Origin: Gammaproteobacteria bacterium RIFOXYD12_FULL_61_37
GTDB taxonomy: Bacteria > Pseudomonadota > Gammaproteobacteria > Chromatiales > Chromatiaceae
Assembly (NCBI GenBank): GCA_001801995.1
Contig: MGZB01000025.1
Coordinates: 62,001-126,000, forward strand
DNA length: 64,000 nucleotides
Reading direction: 5' to 3'
The position numbers were made by a program, and so were the translations under genes. Each line of letters begins with the position of its first letter. The first letter of the stretch is position 1. The notes under the pieces were generated by a model. The model was given only the letters and a program-made list of their open reading frames with translations. It did no database searches and was not told the DNA's origin. Below, in pieces: positions 45,535-55,184 of this stretch.

Positions 45535-46350
45535 ATGACTACGGAAATCAATCTGCTCGCCATCCTCTCCATCGTCTTCTTCTTCGGCGGTGGTCTGTCC
45601 ATCGCCTTGCGTCTCTTTGCCCTGCCCGAGAATCGCACACCGCCCCGGATGCTGGGCATCACGATGGGCTTCATCGCACTGGCCTTCCAGGCCCTGGCCC
45701 TTTATGGAGAGCTGATTACCCCGGTCGGCCTCAATCTCAGCATCTTCAACGTCTCCGCCCTGGTGGCCTGGACCATGGTGCTGTTGCTGCTGCTTTCTTC
45801 CCTGACCAAACCGGTCGAGAATCTGGGTATCCTGCTACTGCCCGGAGCCGGGGTCGCCATGATCCTGGCCATCCGCTTCCCCCATCTGCGGCTGCTCCAT
45901 GATTCAGAGTCCCTGGGCCTGAACCTGCACATCCTGATCTCCCTCCTCGCCTATAGCCTACTGACCCTGGCCGCCGTCCAGGCAACCCTGCTGGCCATCC
46001 AGGACCAGCACCTGCACAACCGCCATCCCGGCGGCTTCGTGCGCGCGCTTCCTCCGTTGCAGACCATGGAAACCCTGCTGTTCGAGATGATCGGGGCCGG
46101 CTTCTTCCTGCTCAGCCTGGCCCTTTTGAGCGGGTTCCTGTTCCTGGAGAACCTCTTCGCCCAACACCTGGTCCACAAGACGCTCCTCTCCATCCTCTCC
46201 TGGATCGTCTTCGGCACCCTGCTCTGGGGCCGCTTCCGCTTCGGCTGGCGCGGACGCACCGCCATCACCTGGACCCTGGTTGGCTTTCTCATGCTGATGC
46301 TGGCCTACTTCGGCAGCAAAGTCGTCCTAGAACTGGTCCTGGGCCGGTAG
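45535..46350 (+). CDS. CcsA/YpjD-like inner-membrane protein
   Basis: The 271-residue protein has eight or so TM helices and the cytochrome c assembly (CcsA/HemX) fold: NISLLAYSLLT-type segment LHILISLLAYSLLTLA, FEMIGAGFFLLSLALLSGF and KTLLSILSWIVFGTLLWGR. The classic tryptophan-rich heme-handling loop is not obvious. It is widely conserved beside ffh in proteobacteria. Roles in heme or cytochrome assembly are inferred from the family. ATG 45535 matches the family start. Confidence 0.87.
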   Translation: MTTEINLLAILSIVFFFGGGLSIALRLFALPENRTPPRMLGITMGFIALAFQALALYGELITPVGLNLSIFNVSALVAWTMVLLLLLSSLTKPVENLGILLLPGAGVAMILAIRFPHLRLLHDSESLGLNLHILISLLAYSLLTLAAVQATLLAIQDQHLHNRHPGGFVRALPPLQTMETLLFEMIGAGFFLLSLALLSGFLFLENLFAQHLVHKTLLSILSWIVFGTLLWGRFRFGWRGRTAITWTLVGFLMLMLAYFGSKVVLELVLGR

Positions 46351-46581
46351 CGCAACATCTGCAATATGGGCGGGGAGTGATGTTGAAATGTTAGCGAACT
46401 GACCCCGAGGACAGTCCGTAACTTGAGCGATTGTTGAGAAACGACTTTAACTTCCATCCGCGATATTTTGGGATGTGTTATTAGGTCGCACAACGGATAA
46501 AGCTTTTAGCATCATGTGCTTATGTAGATACGAATCGATTTAGTCGGCATGAGGCGTTACGGTTCGTGTCGTCTATTTTAC

Positions 46582-46588
46582 GTTAGGC
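46582..46588 (+). other. Probable integron attC 3' core site (GTTAGGC)
   Basis: GTTAGGC followed by ATC fits the GTTRRRY core where integron cassettes join. It stands 24 bp upstream of the GTG of a low-GC gene whose 3' end carries attC-like sequence. The 230 bp to the left (46351-46581) is also AT-richer than its surroundings. It contains no gene and no recognisable complete attC or integrase. Confidence 0.5.
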
Positions 46589-46612
46589 ATCAATCTACGC
46601 GGAGCATCGACG

Positions 46613-47401
46613 GTGCAAGTAACAGACAACCCATATCAGGAACATCGCGTATTCGCTGAACTCCAGCAATACATGAAGTTCTATGAGCAATTGGTCATGT
46701 CCGTGTTCTCCTTCGCCACGATGGGTACCAAGGCCATCTGCAATATCGACACCTACGTCTACTCCTCAATGCAGGGTACGGTCGAATCAATGAGAACGAT
46801 CCTGCTTGCGGGACGCATCAACGACGCATACGCGTTGCTGCGAAAGTACTACGATTCAGCGGTAATCAATGTCTACTCGAATCTGTACCTCCACGACAAT
46901 TTCAGCATCGAAAGCTTCATCGTCGAGAAGATAAACAACTGGCTCCAGGGAAAGGAAAAGCTGCCAGAGTACCGAGTGATGTCGCAATACATAAAAGCCT
47001 CGGGAGCGCTCAAACCGATCAATGATGTGTTTGCTGGCGATGACAGATACAAGCGCCTTCGCGATAGGTGCAACGATCACACGCATTACAACTTCTATCG
47101 CCATGCGATGCTAAATGACAACGAAGTTCACATAGAGAATCGCGGCTGGTGGCTTAACCGTTTTGCTGAGGACGCACGAGACATATTCATTCTGCACCTT
47201 GGATACATCTTCTTCTTGAACAACCATTACATGATGTCCAGTGATCATATGGATGCACTCGAGTGCGGCATGCAACCGGAAGAAGATTCACAGTATTGGG
47301 TCGCTCCGTTTATCCAAGAGATGTTCGACGTAGTCATTACGCCGAGACGCCAAGATGTTACGGCTACGATCAAGTCAAATTCCGCAATGCAACTCTCATG
47401 A
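46613..47401 (+). CDS. Hypothetical protein in a probable integron gene cassette
   Basis: The 262-residue soluble protein matches no family I recognise. It is rich in Tyr, Asn, His and Met, with segments YMKFYEQLVMSVFSF, LLRKYYDSAVINVYSNLYL, DRCNDHTHYNFYRHAM and LHLGYIFFLNNHYMMSSDHM. A weak amphipathic or membrane-associated helix is possible. GTG 46613 has GGAG eight bases upstream. Codon use and GC are clearly lower than in the neighbours, and the gene lies between an attC-type core (46582) and a partial attC (47412), so it was probably acquired. No integrase is in the window. Confidence 0.72.
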   Translation: MQVTDNPYQEHRVFAELQQYMKFYEQLVMSVFSFATMGTKAICNIDTYVYSSMQGTVESMRTILLAGRINDAYALLRKYYDSAVINVYSNLYLHDNFSIESFIVEKINNWLQGKEKLPEYRVMSQYIKASGALKPINDVFAGDDRYKRLRDRCNDHTHYNFYRHAMLNDNEVHIENRGWWLNRFAEDARDIFILHLGYIFFLNNHYMMSSDHMDALECGMQPEEDSQYWVAPFIQEMFDVVITPRRQDVTATIKSNSAMQLS

Positions 47402-47411
47402 ACCGATTGAT

Positions 47412-47442
47412 GCCCAACCCTTCGGTCAACCGGACCTGCGCG
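47412..47442 (+). other. Partial attC site (5' half)
   Basis: GCCCAAC (RYYYAAC core) is followed by ccttcggtcaaccggacctg and cgcg, the typical left half of an attC stem. The complementary right half (..ccggtt..GTTRRRY) is not found; sequence continues as gaaaaggattaccatgac. The cassette therefore looks frozen or truncated at its 3' end. The remaining 250 bp to lpdA hold only a degenerate REP copy. Confidence 0.55.
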
Positions 47443-47630
47443 AAAAGGATTACCATGACAGTTTACCAAATACCCTTAATTGCCCCATCGTTGCTTTTGT
47501 AACCACGCTTTTGCGGTTTCAGAATCCTACTCGCTGCATTTCAAGCTTTTCGCCGTGATTCGCTACCCAATGGCCCAAGGAAAAGGGCAGCCGGCAACAA
47601 CGAAACGGGGCAGTCGCGACATAGCGAGAA

Positions 47631-47671
47631 TGTGACATATTCAGTGTATTTAGCAAATTGTCACCGCAATT
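47631..47671. repeat. Degenerate copy of the REP-like palindrome
   Basis: The reverse complement of 47644-47671 reads aattgcggtgacaatttgct and then aaatacac, differing at four of 28 positions from the arm of the element at 25121-25176. The opposite arm is reduced to tgtgacatattca. It lies just downstream of lpdA. Confidence 0.65.
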
Positions 47672-47693
47672 CTGATCTCGGCCGATACGCAAA

Positions 47694-49157
47694 TTACTTG
47701 CGCTTCCTCGGCGGCACCAGATCGGTGATGGTCCCCTCGGCCATCTCGGCCGCGAGGCCGAGGGTCTCGCAGAGGGTGGGATGGGGATGGATGCTCAGGC
47801 CGATGTCTTCCATGTCCGCGCCCATTTCCAGGGCCAGGACCGCCTCGCCGATCAGTTCTCCGGCGTTGACGCCGACGATGCCGGCACCGAGGATGCGTTT
47901 GGTCTCGGGGTCGAACAGCAGCTTGGTCATGCCCTCGTCGCGGCCGATCCCCAGGGCGCGGCCGCTGGCGGCCCAGGGGAAGGCGCCCTTTTCATAGGCG
48001 ATGCCGCGTTCCTTGGCTTCGGTCTCGGTCAGGCCCATCCAGGCGATCTCGGGGTCGGTGTAGGCCACGGAGGGGATGGCCAGGGGATCGAACAGGGCGG
48101 GCAGACCGGCGATGACCTCGGCCGCCACCTTGGCCTCGTGGGTGGCCTTGTGGGCCAGCATGGGATTGCCCACCACATCGCCGATGGCGAAGATGTGCGG
48201 CACGTTGGTGCGCATATGCTGGTCCGCCGGGATGAAGCCGCGCTCGTCCACCCGCACCCCCGCCGCCTCGGCGCCGATCAGCTTGCCGTTGGGCGTGCGT
48301 CCCACCGCCACCAGGACGCGGTCGTAGAGCATCTCACCCTCGGGGGCCGCCTTGCCCTCGAAGCGCGCCGCCAGCCCTTCGGTCCGGGACTGGATCGATG
48401 TCACCCGTGTCTCCAGCATGATGTTCCGCACCCGCTGTTTAAGCCGCTTCTCCAGGGGCTTGACCAGGTCACGGTCGCAACCGGGGATCAGACCGGGCTG
48501 GAGTTCGACGATGTCGATGGCCGTGCCCAGGGCAGAATAGACCGTCGCCATCTCCAGGCCGATGATGCCGCCGCCGATGACCAGCATGCGGCCGGGGATG
48601 TCGCGCAGTTCCAGGGCGCCCGTGGAATCCATCAGGCGCGGGTCTTCATAGGGGAGACCGGGGATACGCAGGGGACTGGAGCCACAGGCGATGATGCAGT
48701 GGTCGAATCCCACCCGCAGCGTCCCCTCGCCGGTCTCGACGGCAATGCGGTTGGGGCTCTCGAAGCGGCCGGTGCCGGTAACCACTTCGACCTGACGCTG
48801 CTTGGCCATGGCCTTGAGACCGCTGGTCAGCTTCTTTACCACCCTGTCCTTGCCCGTACGCATGGCCTCCAGGTCGATGGCGGGGGCGCCGAAACTGACG
48901 CCCATAGGGCCCAGTTCGGCCGCCTCGTTGATGACGGCGGCGGCATGGAGCAGGGCCTTGGAGGGGATGCAGCCCACATTAAGGCAGACCCCGCCGAGGC
49001 TGGCGTGGCGCTCGATCAGGACCGTCTTGAGACCCAGATCGGCGGCGCGGAAGGCCGCCGTATAACCGCCGGGACCGGCGCCCAGCACGGCCACCTGGGC
49101 CTGGATGTCGATGCCCTTCGCCGGCGCGGGGGCCGTCTCGGCCAACTTCTCGCTCAT
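47694..49157 (-). CDS. lpdA: Dihydrolipoamide dehydrogenase (E3)
   Basis: The 487-residue flavoprotein has VAVLGAGPGGYTAAFRAADLG (FAD), the redox disulfide GGVCLNVGCIPSKAL, VIGGGIIGLEMATV (NAD), and the C-terminal HPHPTLCET catalytic His-Glu region. It reoxidises lipoyl groups of E2 with NAD+. There is no N-terminal lipoyl domain, only a short Ala/Pro leader. It is the third gene of aceE-aceF-lpdA and may also serve other 2-oxoacid complexes. Confidence 0.96.
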   Translation of the reverse strand: MSEKLAETAPAPAKGIDIQAQVAVLGAGPGGYTAAFRAADLGLKTVLIERHASLGGVCLNVGCIPSKALLHAAAVINEAAELGPMGVSFGAPAIDLEAMRTGKDRVVKKLTSGLKAMAKQRQVEVVTGTGRFESPNRIAVETGEGTLRVGFDHCIIACGSSPLRIPGLPYEDPRLMDSTGALELRDIPGRMLVIGGGIIGLEMATVYSALGTAIDIVELQPGLIPGCDRDLVKPLEKRLKQRVRNIMLETRVTSIQSRTEGLAARFEGKAAPEGEMLYDRVLVAVGRTPNGKLIGAEAAGVRVDERGFIPADQHMRTNVPHIFAIGDVVGNPMLAHKATHEAKVAAEVIAGLPALFDPLAIPSVAYTDPEIAWMGLTETEAKERGIAYEKGAFPWAASGRALGIGRDEGMTKLLFDPETKRILGAGIVGVNAGELIGEAVLALEMGADMEDIGLSIHPHPTLCETLGLAAEMAEGTITDLVPPRKRK

Positions 49158-49223
49158 GGTTGTTCCTCACTTCGTCGGGATGCCGGACTTATAACACTTT
49201 GCCTGGGAGTTCATGAAGATAGG

Positions 49224-50504
49224 CTAAAGCAACAATCGCCGGATATCGCCCAGCAGCGATGCCAGGAGGACGACGAACCGGGCACCCTGGGCACCGTCGA
49301 TGACCCGGTGGTCGTAGGAGAGGGAGAGTGGCAACATCAGGCGTGGCCTGAATTCGCTCCCGTTCCAGACGGGCTTGGTCTCGGCGCGGGAGACGCCGAG
49401 GACGGCTACTTCCGGGGCGTTGACGATAGGGGTGAAGGCCGTGCCGCCGATGCCGCCCAGACTGGAGATGGAGAAGCAGCCCCCTTGCAGGTCGGCGGGC
49501 GAGAGCTTGCCGTCGCGTGCCCGGCCGCTGGTGGCCTTCAACTCCGCCGCCAGCTCGAAGAGGGATTTGCGGTCCAGATCCCGGATCACCGGGACCACCA
49601 GGCCGTTGGGGGTATCCACCGCCACGCCAATGTGGACATATTTCTTCATCACCAGCGATTCGCCGTCCGGGGCCAGGGAGCTGTTGAACTCCGGCATGGC
49701 CTTGAGGGCGGCGGCGCAGGCCTTCATCAGGAAGGGCATGAGGGTCAGCTTGAGGCCCGACTGTTCCGCCTCGCCCCGGAGCCCCAGGCGGAACGCCTCC
49801 AGCTCGGTGATGTCCGCCTCGCCGAACTGGGTGACATGGGGCAGGTTAAGCCAACACCGGTGCAGGTGCGCCCCGCTGAGCTTTTTGATACGACTCAGGG
49901 GGACAAATTCCACCTTGCCGTATTTGCTGAAATCCACCTCGGGTAGCGCGGGCAGAGCGAAGGCCCCGGCCGTCAGGGCGGGACGTTCGCCCTTGAGGGC
50001 CTGTTTGACGAAGGTCTGCACGTCCTCCTTGAGCACCCGCCCCTTCGGCCCCGTGGCGGCGGCCCGGTTCAGATCGACGCCCAGCTCGCGGGCGAAACGG
50101 CGCACGGCGGGACTCGCGTGGGCATTGCGTCCCCTGGCGATACCTGCCATATCGGCCGGGGTCGGCATGACCGGAGGCCGTTGCCGGGCCTTCTCCCCAG
50201 GGGCGCGAGCGGCCTCCAGGGCTGCGTCTTCTGCCGGTTCCGCCGCTTCGCCGGGTGTCTCGGGCTCGACCTTCAGGGTCAGGACGAGATCGCCGACATT
50301 GACCTTATCGCCAAGTCGCACCTTGATCTCGCCCACCTCGCCCGCCTGGGGCGAGGGGATCTCCAGGGATGCCTTGTCGCTCTCCAGGGTGATCAATGAG
50401 CTGTCCCGCTCCACCCGGTCGCCGGGGGAGACCAGGATCTCGATCACCTCCACGTTGTGGAAATCGCCGATGTCCGGCAGCAATACTTCAATCAGATTTG
50501 CCAT
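49224..50504 (-). CDS. aceF: Pyruvate dehydrogenase E2, dihydrolipoamide acetyltransferase
   Basis: The 426-residue protein has a single lipoyl domain (lipoyl Lys in TLESDKASLEIP, about residue 44), an Ala/Pro/Glu linker, a peripheral subunit-binding domain (SPAVRRFARELGVDL, GPKGRVLKEDV), and the catalytic domain with the active-site motif DHRVIDGAQGARF near the end. Only one lipoyl domain is present where E. coli has three. It transfers acetyl to CoA and forms the complex core. It lies 15 bp after aceE. Confidence 0.96.
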   Translation of the reverse strand: MANLIEVLLPDIGDFHNVEVIEILVSPGDRVERDSSLITLESDKASLEIPSPQAGEVGEIKVRLGDKVNVGDLVLTLKVEPETPGEAAEPAEDAALEAARAPGEKARQRPPVMPTPADMAGIARGRNAHASPAVRRFARELGVDLNRAAATGPKGRVLKEDVQTFVKQALKGERPALTAGAFALPALPEVDFSKYGKVEFVPLSRIKKLSGAHLHRCWLNLPHVTQFGEADITELEAFRLGLRGEAEQSGLKLTLMPFLMKACAAALKAMPEFNSSLAPDGESLVMKKYVHIGVAVDTPNGLVVPVIRDLDRKSLFELAAELKATSGRARDGKLSPADLQGGCFSISSLGGIGGTAFTPIVNAPEVAVLGVSRAETKPVWNGSEFRPRLMLPLSLSYDHRVIDGAQGARFVVLLASLLGDIRRLLL

Positions 50505-50519
50505 TGTTCCTCCGCTGCC

Positions 50520-53177
50520 CTAAGCCCCCATGGGGTTTGGCTTTTCGGGATCTATCCTATAGAGCTTGATCGCCTTCCTCACGACATCGGCATCCAGCTC
50601 GCCGTCGCCCGCCAGCGCCTTGAGCGCCGCCACGGCCACATAGTAGCGATCGACCTCGAAGTGTTTGCGCAACTGGGCGCGCATGTCGGAGCGGCCGAAG
50701 CCGTCGGTGCCCAGGGTGAAGTAGCGGCGGTCCTGGATGTAGGGCCGGATCTGCTCGGCGTGGTTGCGGATGTAGTCGGTCACGGCGATGACCGGCCCCG
50801 TGCTGCCCGCCAGTTGCGTCTCCAGATAGCTGGCCCGCTGGGGCAGGTCGGGGTGGAGCATGTTCCAGCGTTCCACGCCCGCCCCTTCCCGTTGCAGCTC
50901 GCTGAAGCTGGTGAGGCTCCAGACATCGGCAGCGACGTTGAAATCCCGCTCCAGCAGATCGGCGGCGGCCAGGGCCTCGCGCAGGATGGCCCCGCTGCCC
51001 AGCAATTGGACGCGGGTCTTATGCTCGCCGCCCCGGCGGTAGAGATAGATCCCCCTGACGATCCCCTCCTCCACGCCATCGGGCATGGCGGGCTGGAGGT
51101 AGTTCTCGTTCATGGCCGTGATGTAGTAGAAGACATCCTCCTGCCGCTCGAACATGCGATAGAGGCCGTTCTGGACAATGACCGCCAGCTCGTAGGCGAA
51201 ACAGGGGTCGTAGACCAGGCAGTTGGGGATAGTGGCCGCCACCAGGGGGCTGTGGCCGTCCTGGTGCTGCAAGCCCTCGCCAGACAGGGTGGTGCGGCCG
51301 GCGGTGCCGCCGATGAGGAAGCCGCGCGCCCGCATGTCGCCGGCGGCCCAGGCCAGGTCGCCGACACGCTGGAAGCCGAACATGGAGTAGTAGATGTAGA
51401 AGGGGATCATGGCGATCCCGTGGTTGCTGTAGGCCGTGGCCGCCGCGATCCAGGAGGAGATGGCCCCGGCCTCGTTGATCCCTTCCTCTAAAATCTGCCC
51501 CTTCTTGTCCTCCCGGTAGTACATCACTTGGTCGGAATCGACCGGCTCGTAGAGCTGGCCGACCGAGGAGTAGATGCCGAGCTGGCGGAACATCCCCTCC
51601 ATGCCGAAGGTGCGGGCCTCGTCGGGAACGATGGGCACGACGCGGGGACCCAGCTCCTTGTCGCGGGTCAGGGCGGTCAGCAGCCGAACGAAGGCCATGG
51701 TGGTGGACATCTCCCGGTCGCCGCTGCCCTCGGTCAGGGCCTTGAAGAGGGAGAGATCCGGGGCCTTGAGGGGCGGGGTGTCGGCGTGGCGCTGGGGCAG
51801 ATAGCCGCCCAACTGGCGGCGGCGCTCTTGCAGATACTGGATCTCCGGGCTCTCTTCCCCCGGCTTGAAAAAGGGGGCGGAGGCGATCATCTCCTCCGGG
51901 ATGGGGATGTTGAAACGGTCGCGGAAGGAGCGCAGGCTCGCCTCGCCCATCTTCTTCTGCGAGTGGGTGATGTTCTGGCCCTCACCGGCCACGCCCATGC
52001 CGTAGCCCTTGACCGTCTTGGCCAGGATCACGGTCGGCTTGCCGTTGGCCTTCATGGCGGCGGCGTAGGCGTTGTAGATCTTGATCGGGTCGTGGCCGCC
52101 ACGGTTGAGGCGCCAGATGTCCTCGTCTGACATGTTGGCGACCATGTCGGCCAGCTCGCGGTACTTGCCGAAGAAGTGCTTGCGGGTATAGGCGCCGCCG
52201 TGGGCCTTGTAGGCCTGATAGTCGCCGTCCACCGCCTCCTCCATGCGCTTGATGAGGATGCCCTTCTTGTCCCTGGCGAAGAGGGGATCCCAGTAACTGC
52301 CCCAGATCACCTTAATGACGTTCCAGCCAGCACCCCGGAAGACCGCCTCCAGTTCCTGGATGATCTTGCCGTTGCCGCGCACCGGGCCGTCCAGGCGTTG
52401 CAGGTTGCAGTTGACCACGAACACCAGGTTGTCGAGACGCTCGCGGGCCGCCAGGGAGATGGCGCCGAGGGATTCGGGCTCGTCCATCTCGCCGTCGCCG
52501 CAGAAGGCCCAGACCTTGCGCCCCTGGGTGTCGGTCAGGCCGCGATCGTGCAGATAGCGCATGAAACGGGCCTGATAGATGGCCATCAACGGCCCCAGTC
52601 CCATGGAGACGGTGGGGAACTGCCAGAAGCCGGGCATCAGCCAGGGGTGGGGGTAGGAGGAAAGCCCCTTGCCCTCCGTCTCCTGGCGGAAGTTATGGAG
52701 CTGGTCCTCGTTGATGCGCCCTTCCAGGTAGGCACGGGCATAGATGCCGGGGGCGGAGTGGCCCTGGAAGAAGACCAGGTCACCCCCATGGTTCTTGTCA
52801 CGGGCATGGAAGAAGTGATTGAAACCCACGTCAAACAGGGTCGCCACCGAGGCGAAGCTGGAGATATGCCCCCCCAGCTCGGTGGAAAGCCGGTTTGCCT
52901 GCACCACCATGGCCATGGCGTTCCAGCGGATGAAGGAGCGGATACGCCGCTCCATGGCCTTGTCGCCGGGATAGGGTTCCTGCCGGGTCAGCGGGAGGCT
53001 GTTCACATAGGCCGTGTTAGGGCTGTAAGGGAGATAGGCCCCGGACCGGCGCGCCTTGTCGATCAGCCGCTCGATCAGGTAATGGGCCCTGTCGATCCCC
53101 TCGCTCTCCAACACAGAATCGAGAGCATCGAGCCACTCCTGGGTCTCCTGGGGATCGATGTCGGGTTTTACTGCCAT
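50520..53177 (-). CDS. aceE: Pyruvate dehydrogenase E1 (homodimeric)
   Basis: The 885-residue ThDP enzyme has FFQGHSAPGIYARAYLEGR, the ThDP-Mg motif GDGEMDEPESLGAI..NLVFVVNCNLQRLDG, and DEARTFGMEGMFRQLGIY in the second half. It decarboxylates pyruvate and acetylates the E2 lipoyl group. Length and class match the proteobacterial homodimeric form. The ATG follows GAGGACGAG. A small hairpin (53213-53236) lies in the leader. Confidence 0.97.
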   Translation of the reverse strand: MAVKPDIDPQETQEWLDALDSVLESEGIDRAHYLIERLIDKARRSGAYLPYSPNTAYVNSLPLTRQEPYPGDKAMERRIRSFIRWNAMAMVVQANRLSTELGGHISSFASVATLFDVGFNHFFHARDKNHGGDLVFFQGHSAPGIYARAYLEGRINEDQLHNFRQETEGKGLSSYPHPWLMPGFWQFPTVSMGLGPLMAIYQARFMRYLHDRGLTDTQGRKVWAFCGDGEMDEPESLGAISLAARERLDNLVFVVNCNLQRLDGPVRGNGKIIQELEAVFRGAGWNVIKVIWGSYWDPLFARDKKGILIKRMEEAVDGDYQAYKAHGGAYTRKHFFGKYRELADMVANMSDEDIWRLNRGGHDPIKIYNAYAAAMKANGKPTVILAKTVKGYGMGVAGEGQNITHSQKKMGEASLRSFRDRFNIPIPEEMIASAPFFKPGEESPEIQYLQERRRQLGGYLPQRHADTPPLKAPDLSLFKALTEGSGDREMSTTMAFVRLLTALTRDKELGPRVVPIVPDEARTFGMEGMFRQLGIYSSVGQLYEPVDSDQVMYYREDKKGQILEEGINEAGAISSWIAAATAYSNHGIAMIPFYIYYSMFGFQRVGDLAWAAGDMRARGFLIGGTAGRTTLSGEGLQHQDGHSPLVAATIPNCLVYDPCFAYELAVIVQNGLYRMFERQEDVFYYITAMNENYLQPAMPDGVEEGIVRGIYLYRRGGEHKTRVQLLGSGAILREALAAADLLERDFNVAADVWSLTSFSELQREGAGVERWNMLHPDLPQRASYLETQLAGSTGPVIAVTDYIRNHAEQIRPYIQDRRYFTLGTDGFGRSDMRAQLRKHFEVDRYYVAVAALKALAGDGELDADVVRKAIKLYRIDPEKPNPMGA

Positions 53178-53212
53178 GCAATCTCGTCCTCGGGGATTTT
53201 GGGATAGATTCA

Positions 53213-53236
53213 GCCCCGCGAATATTTGAGCGGGGC
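53213..53236. other. Hairpin in the aceE leader
   Basis: A 7-bp stem gccccgc / gcggggc with a 10-nt A/T-rich loop lies about 36 bp upstream of the aceE start. It could be a leader structure or a protein site. No PdhR-type operator was recognised and no function is claimed. Confidence 0.3.
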
Positions 53237-53330
53237 GCTCAATTTTTTATCTGAACGGAGAATACCAAGCCGGGAAGGGCCTAAATAGCCAGAGAAAACC
53301 TTGTATTTCGGCGTACCCGGTCCGATCAAT

Positions 53331-53356
53331 AAAAAACCCCCAGGAAGGGGGTTTTC
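53331..53356 (-). terminator. Rho-independent terminator of mlaA
   Basis: The 9-bp stem aaaaccccc / gggggtttt with loop aggaa reads on the minus strand as a G/C stem followed by a T-rich run (ttttttatt). It lies 33 bp downstream of the mlaA stop and upstream of the aceE promoter region. Confidence 0.85.
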
Positions 53357-53388
53357 AATGAAGCCGGATCAACTATGGATATCCGCGC

Positions 53389-54135
53389 TCACCATTTTTC
53401 CGGAATCTCATCGGTTCCCGCCTCTCCCGTCGCGGTATCGTCCGAGACACCGTCCCTGACCTGGTCTTCGCGCTTCTGCAAGTAGGCGTCTCGCACGAAA
53501 GCGTAGGGGTCCAGGGCCGCCTCTTCAAGCACATTGGAAGCGCTCAACAGATCGGCGCGTTTGTCGACGAAATGGAGCGCGTGCAAGCCGTACTTCCAGC
53601 CGTCGGGTTCGACATAGTTGACGGGGTCCAGATACCAATCCCCGATCATGCCGACGGAATCCCGGACGTTGCTAGGCCCCAGGAAGGGCCAAACGAAGTA
53701 GGGGCCAGGACCTATACCCCAATAGCCGAAGGTTTGGCCGAAGTCCTCGCCATACTTCTCAAGATGCAGCTTGCTGGCCACATCCACCAAGCCGAACACG
53801 CCGATGGTGGAGTTGATGATCACGCGCCAGACATCCGAAGAAGCTCGCGCCAGCTTGAATTGCAGAACGTTGTTGGCTGCTGAGTTGATGTCGGCGAGGT
53901 TGGAGAAGAAGTTGGTGACGCCGCGATCGACGGGCTCGGGAGTGACGGCTTGGTATCCTTTCGCGATGGGCTTGATGATCGACCTGTCCAGGCCGTCGTT
54001 GAATCTGTACATGGCGCGGTTATAGCCTTCCCAGGGATCGCGCGGGTCCCGCTCGCCGGAGGTGGTGGCGCATCCGCTCAGTACGGTCAGCAACCCGGCG
54101 AGAATAAGCTTTACTGTTATTTGTTTTGTTGTCAT
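53389..54135 (-). CDS. mlaA: Phospholipid-binding lipoprotein MlaA (VacJ)
   Basis: The 248-residue lipoprotein has lipobox LTVLSGC, then family motifs DPWEGYNRAMYRFND, GVTNFFSNLADINSAANN, FGQTFGYWGIGPGPYFVWPFLGPSNVRD and DPVNYVEPDG. It removes misplaced phospholipids from the outer leaflet of the outer membrane with porins and MlaFEDB. ATG 54135 directly precedes the signal peptide. The acidic C-terminal tail is not conserved. A terminator follows. The 296 bp upstream (54136-54431), to rnt, shows no gene or clear element. Confidence 0.95.
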   Translation of the reverse strand: MTTKQITVKLILAGLLTVLSGCATTSGERDPRDPWEGYNRAMYRFNDGLDRSIIKPIAKGYQAVTPEPVDRGVTNFFSNLADINSAANNVLQFKLARASSDVWRVIINSTIGVFGLVDVASKLHLEKYGEDFGQTFGYWGIGPGPYFVWPFLGPSNVRDSVGMIGDWYLDPVNYVEPDGWKYGLHALHFVDKRADLLSASNVLEEAALDPYAFVRDAYLQKREDQVRDGVSDDTATGEAGTDEIPEKW

Positions 54136-54431
54136 CGGTTGGTTTCCATGCAAGGAAAATCGCTTTCGCCTATCCGCTCCAGGGGCTGGAGGCTGGACTC
54201 GGCGTCCCCTCAATACGACGATCCGGCTTTTGTATACCACAAGGGCACACTGGACGAGTAGAATAGCCGCCGTGCCTCCTCGCTTCAAGTCATTCATTGG
54301 AAAAAAGAAATTCGGAGCTGAGGGCCAGGACAATCCAAATTAGATATATTTCGCAACCGGCTGTAGCATAAAAACAAAAATCAAGAACAGTCTCCACCAG
54401 CCCATTTCCCGAACGAGGAAGATCCCCGACC

Positions 54432-55073
54432 ATGCCGGACGCGCCCCCTTACAGCCACCTCATCGCCAAGCGATTTCGCAGCTATTTGCCGGTTATCGTC
54501 GATGTGGAGACCGGCGGCTTCAACGCCGCCACCGACGCCCTGCTGGAGATCGCGGCGGTCACGCTGTACATGGACGACGATGGATTACTCCACCCCGGCG
54601 AGACCCTGGCCTGCCATGTGGAAGCCTTCCCCGGCGCACGCCTCGACCCCAAGGCCCTGGAGTTCAACGGCATCGATCCCGAACACCCCTTCCGCGATGC
54701 CCTGCCCGAGGCAGCGGCCCTGAGAAAGATCTTCGAACCCATTCGCAAGGCGATAAAGGCCAGCGGCTGCACCCGCGCCATCCTGGTGGGCCACAACGCC
54801 TTCTTCGACCTGGGATTCCTCAACGCCGCTGTCCAGCGGGCGCAGATCAAGCGCAACCCCTTCCACCCCTTCAGCACCTTCGACACAGTCACACTCGCCG
54901 GCATGGCCTTCGGTCAGACCGTCCTCGCCAAGGCCGCCAAAGCCGCCGGCATGAAATGGAACGGCCACGAGGCCCACTCCGCCATCTACGACGCCGAGGG
55001 CACGGCAGAGCTTTTTTGCCATATCCTCAACCGTTGGGACAGTCTGTGCGTGGAGAAGCCCTGGGAGATGTAG
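54432..55073 (+). CDS. rnt: Ribonuclease T
   Basis: The 213-residue DEDDh exonuclease trims tRNA and other stable RNA 3' ends. It shows [23 protein letters not shown] (D and E), [17 protein letters not shown] (D), and [18 protein letters not shown] (H and D). Length matches the family. It is monocistronic. Confidence 0.95.
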   Translation: MPDAPPYSHLIAKRFRSYLPVIVDVETGGFNAATDALLEIAAVTLYMDDDGLLHPGETLACHVEAFPGARLDPKALEFNGIDPEHPFRDALPEAAALRKIFEPIRKAIKASGCTRAILVGHNAFFDLGFLNAAVQRAQIKRNPFHPFSTFDTVTLAGMAFGQTVLAKAAKAAGMKWNGHEAHSAIYDAEGTAELFCHILNRWDSLCVEKPWEM

Positions 55074-55184
55074 GAGGGAGCGGCCCTGCAATTTCGCCAA
55101 AGCCGTCAGCAAGGCGAAAAACCCAAACGGGGTGGCACGTAAGGAGCGAAAAGGACCCGCCTCACGCATCCTGTTCGGCAAGTT

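Noticed and set aside
47781-49946. Plus-strand open frame of 721 codons opposite lpdA and aceF
   Set aside because: It spans two well-supported genes and their spacer on the other strand and has shadow-like composition.
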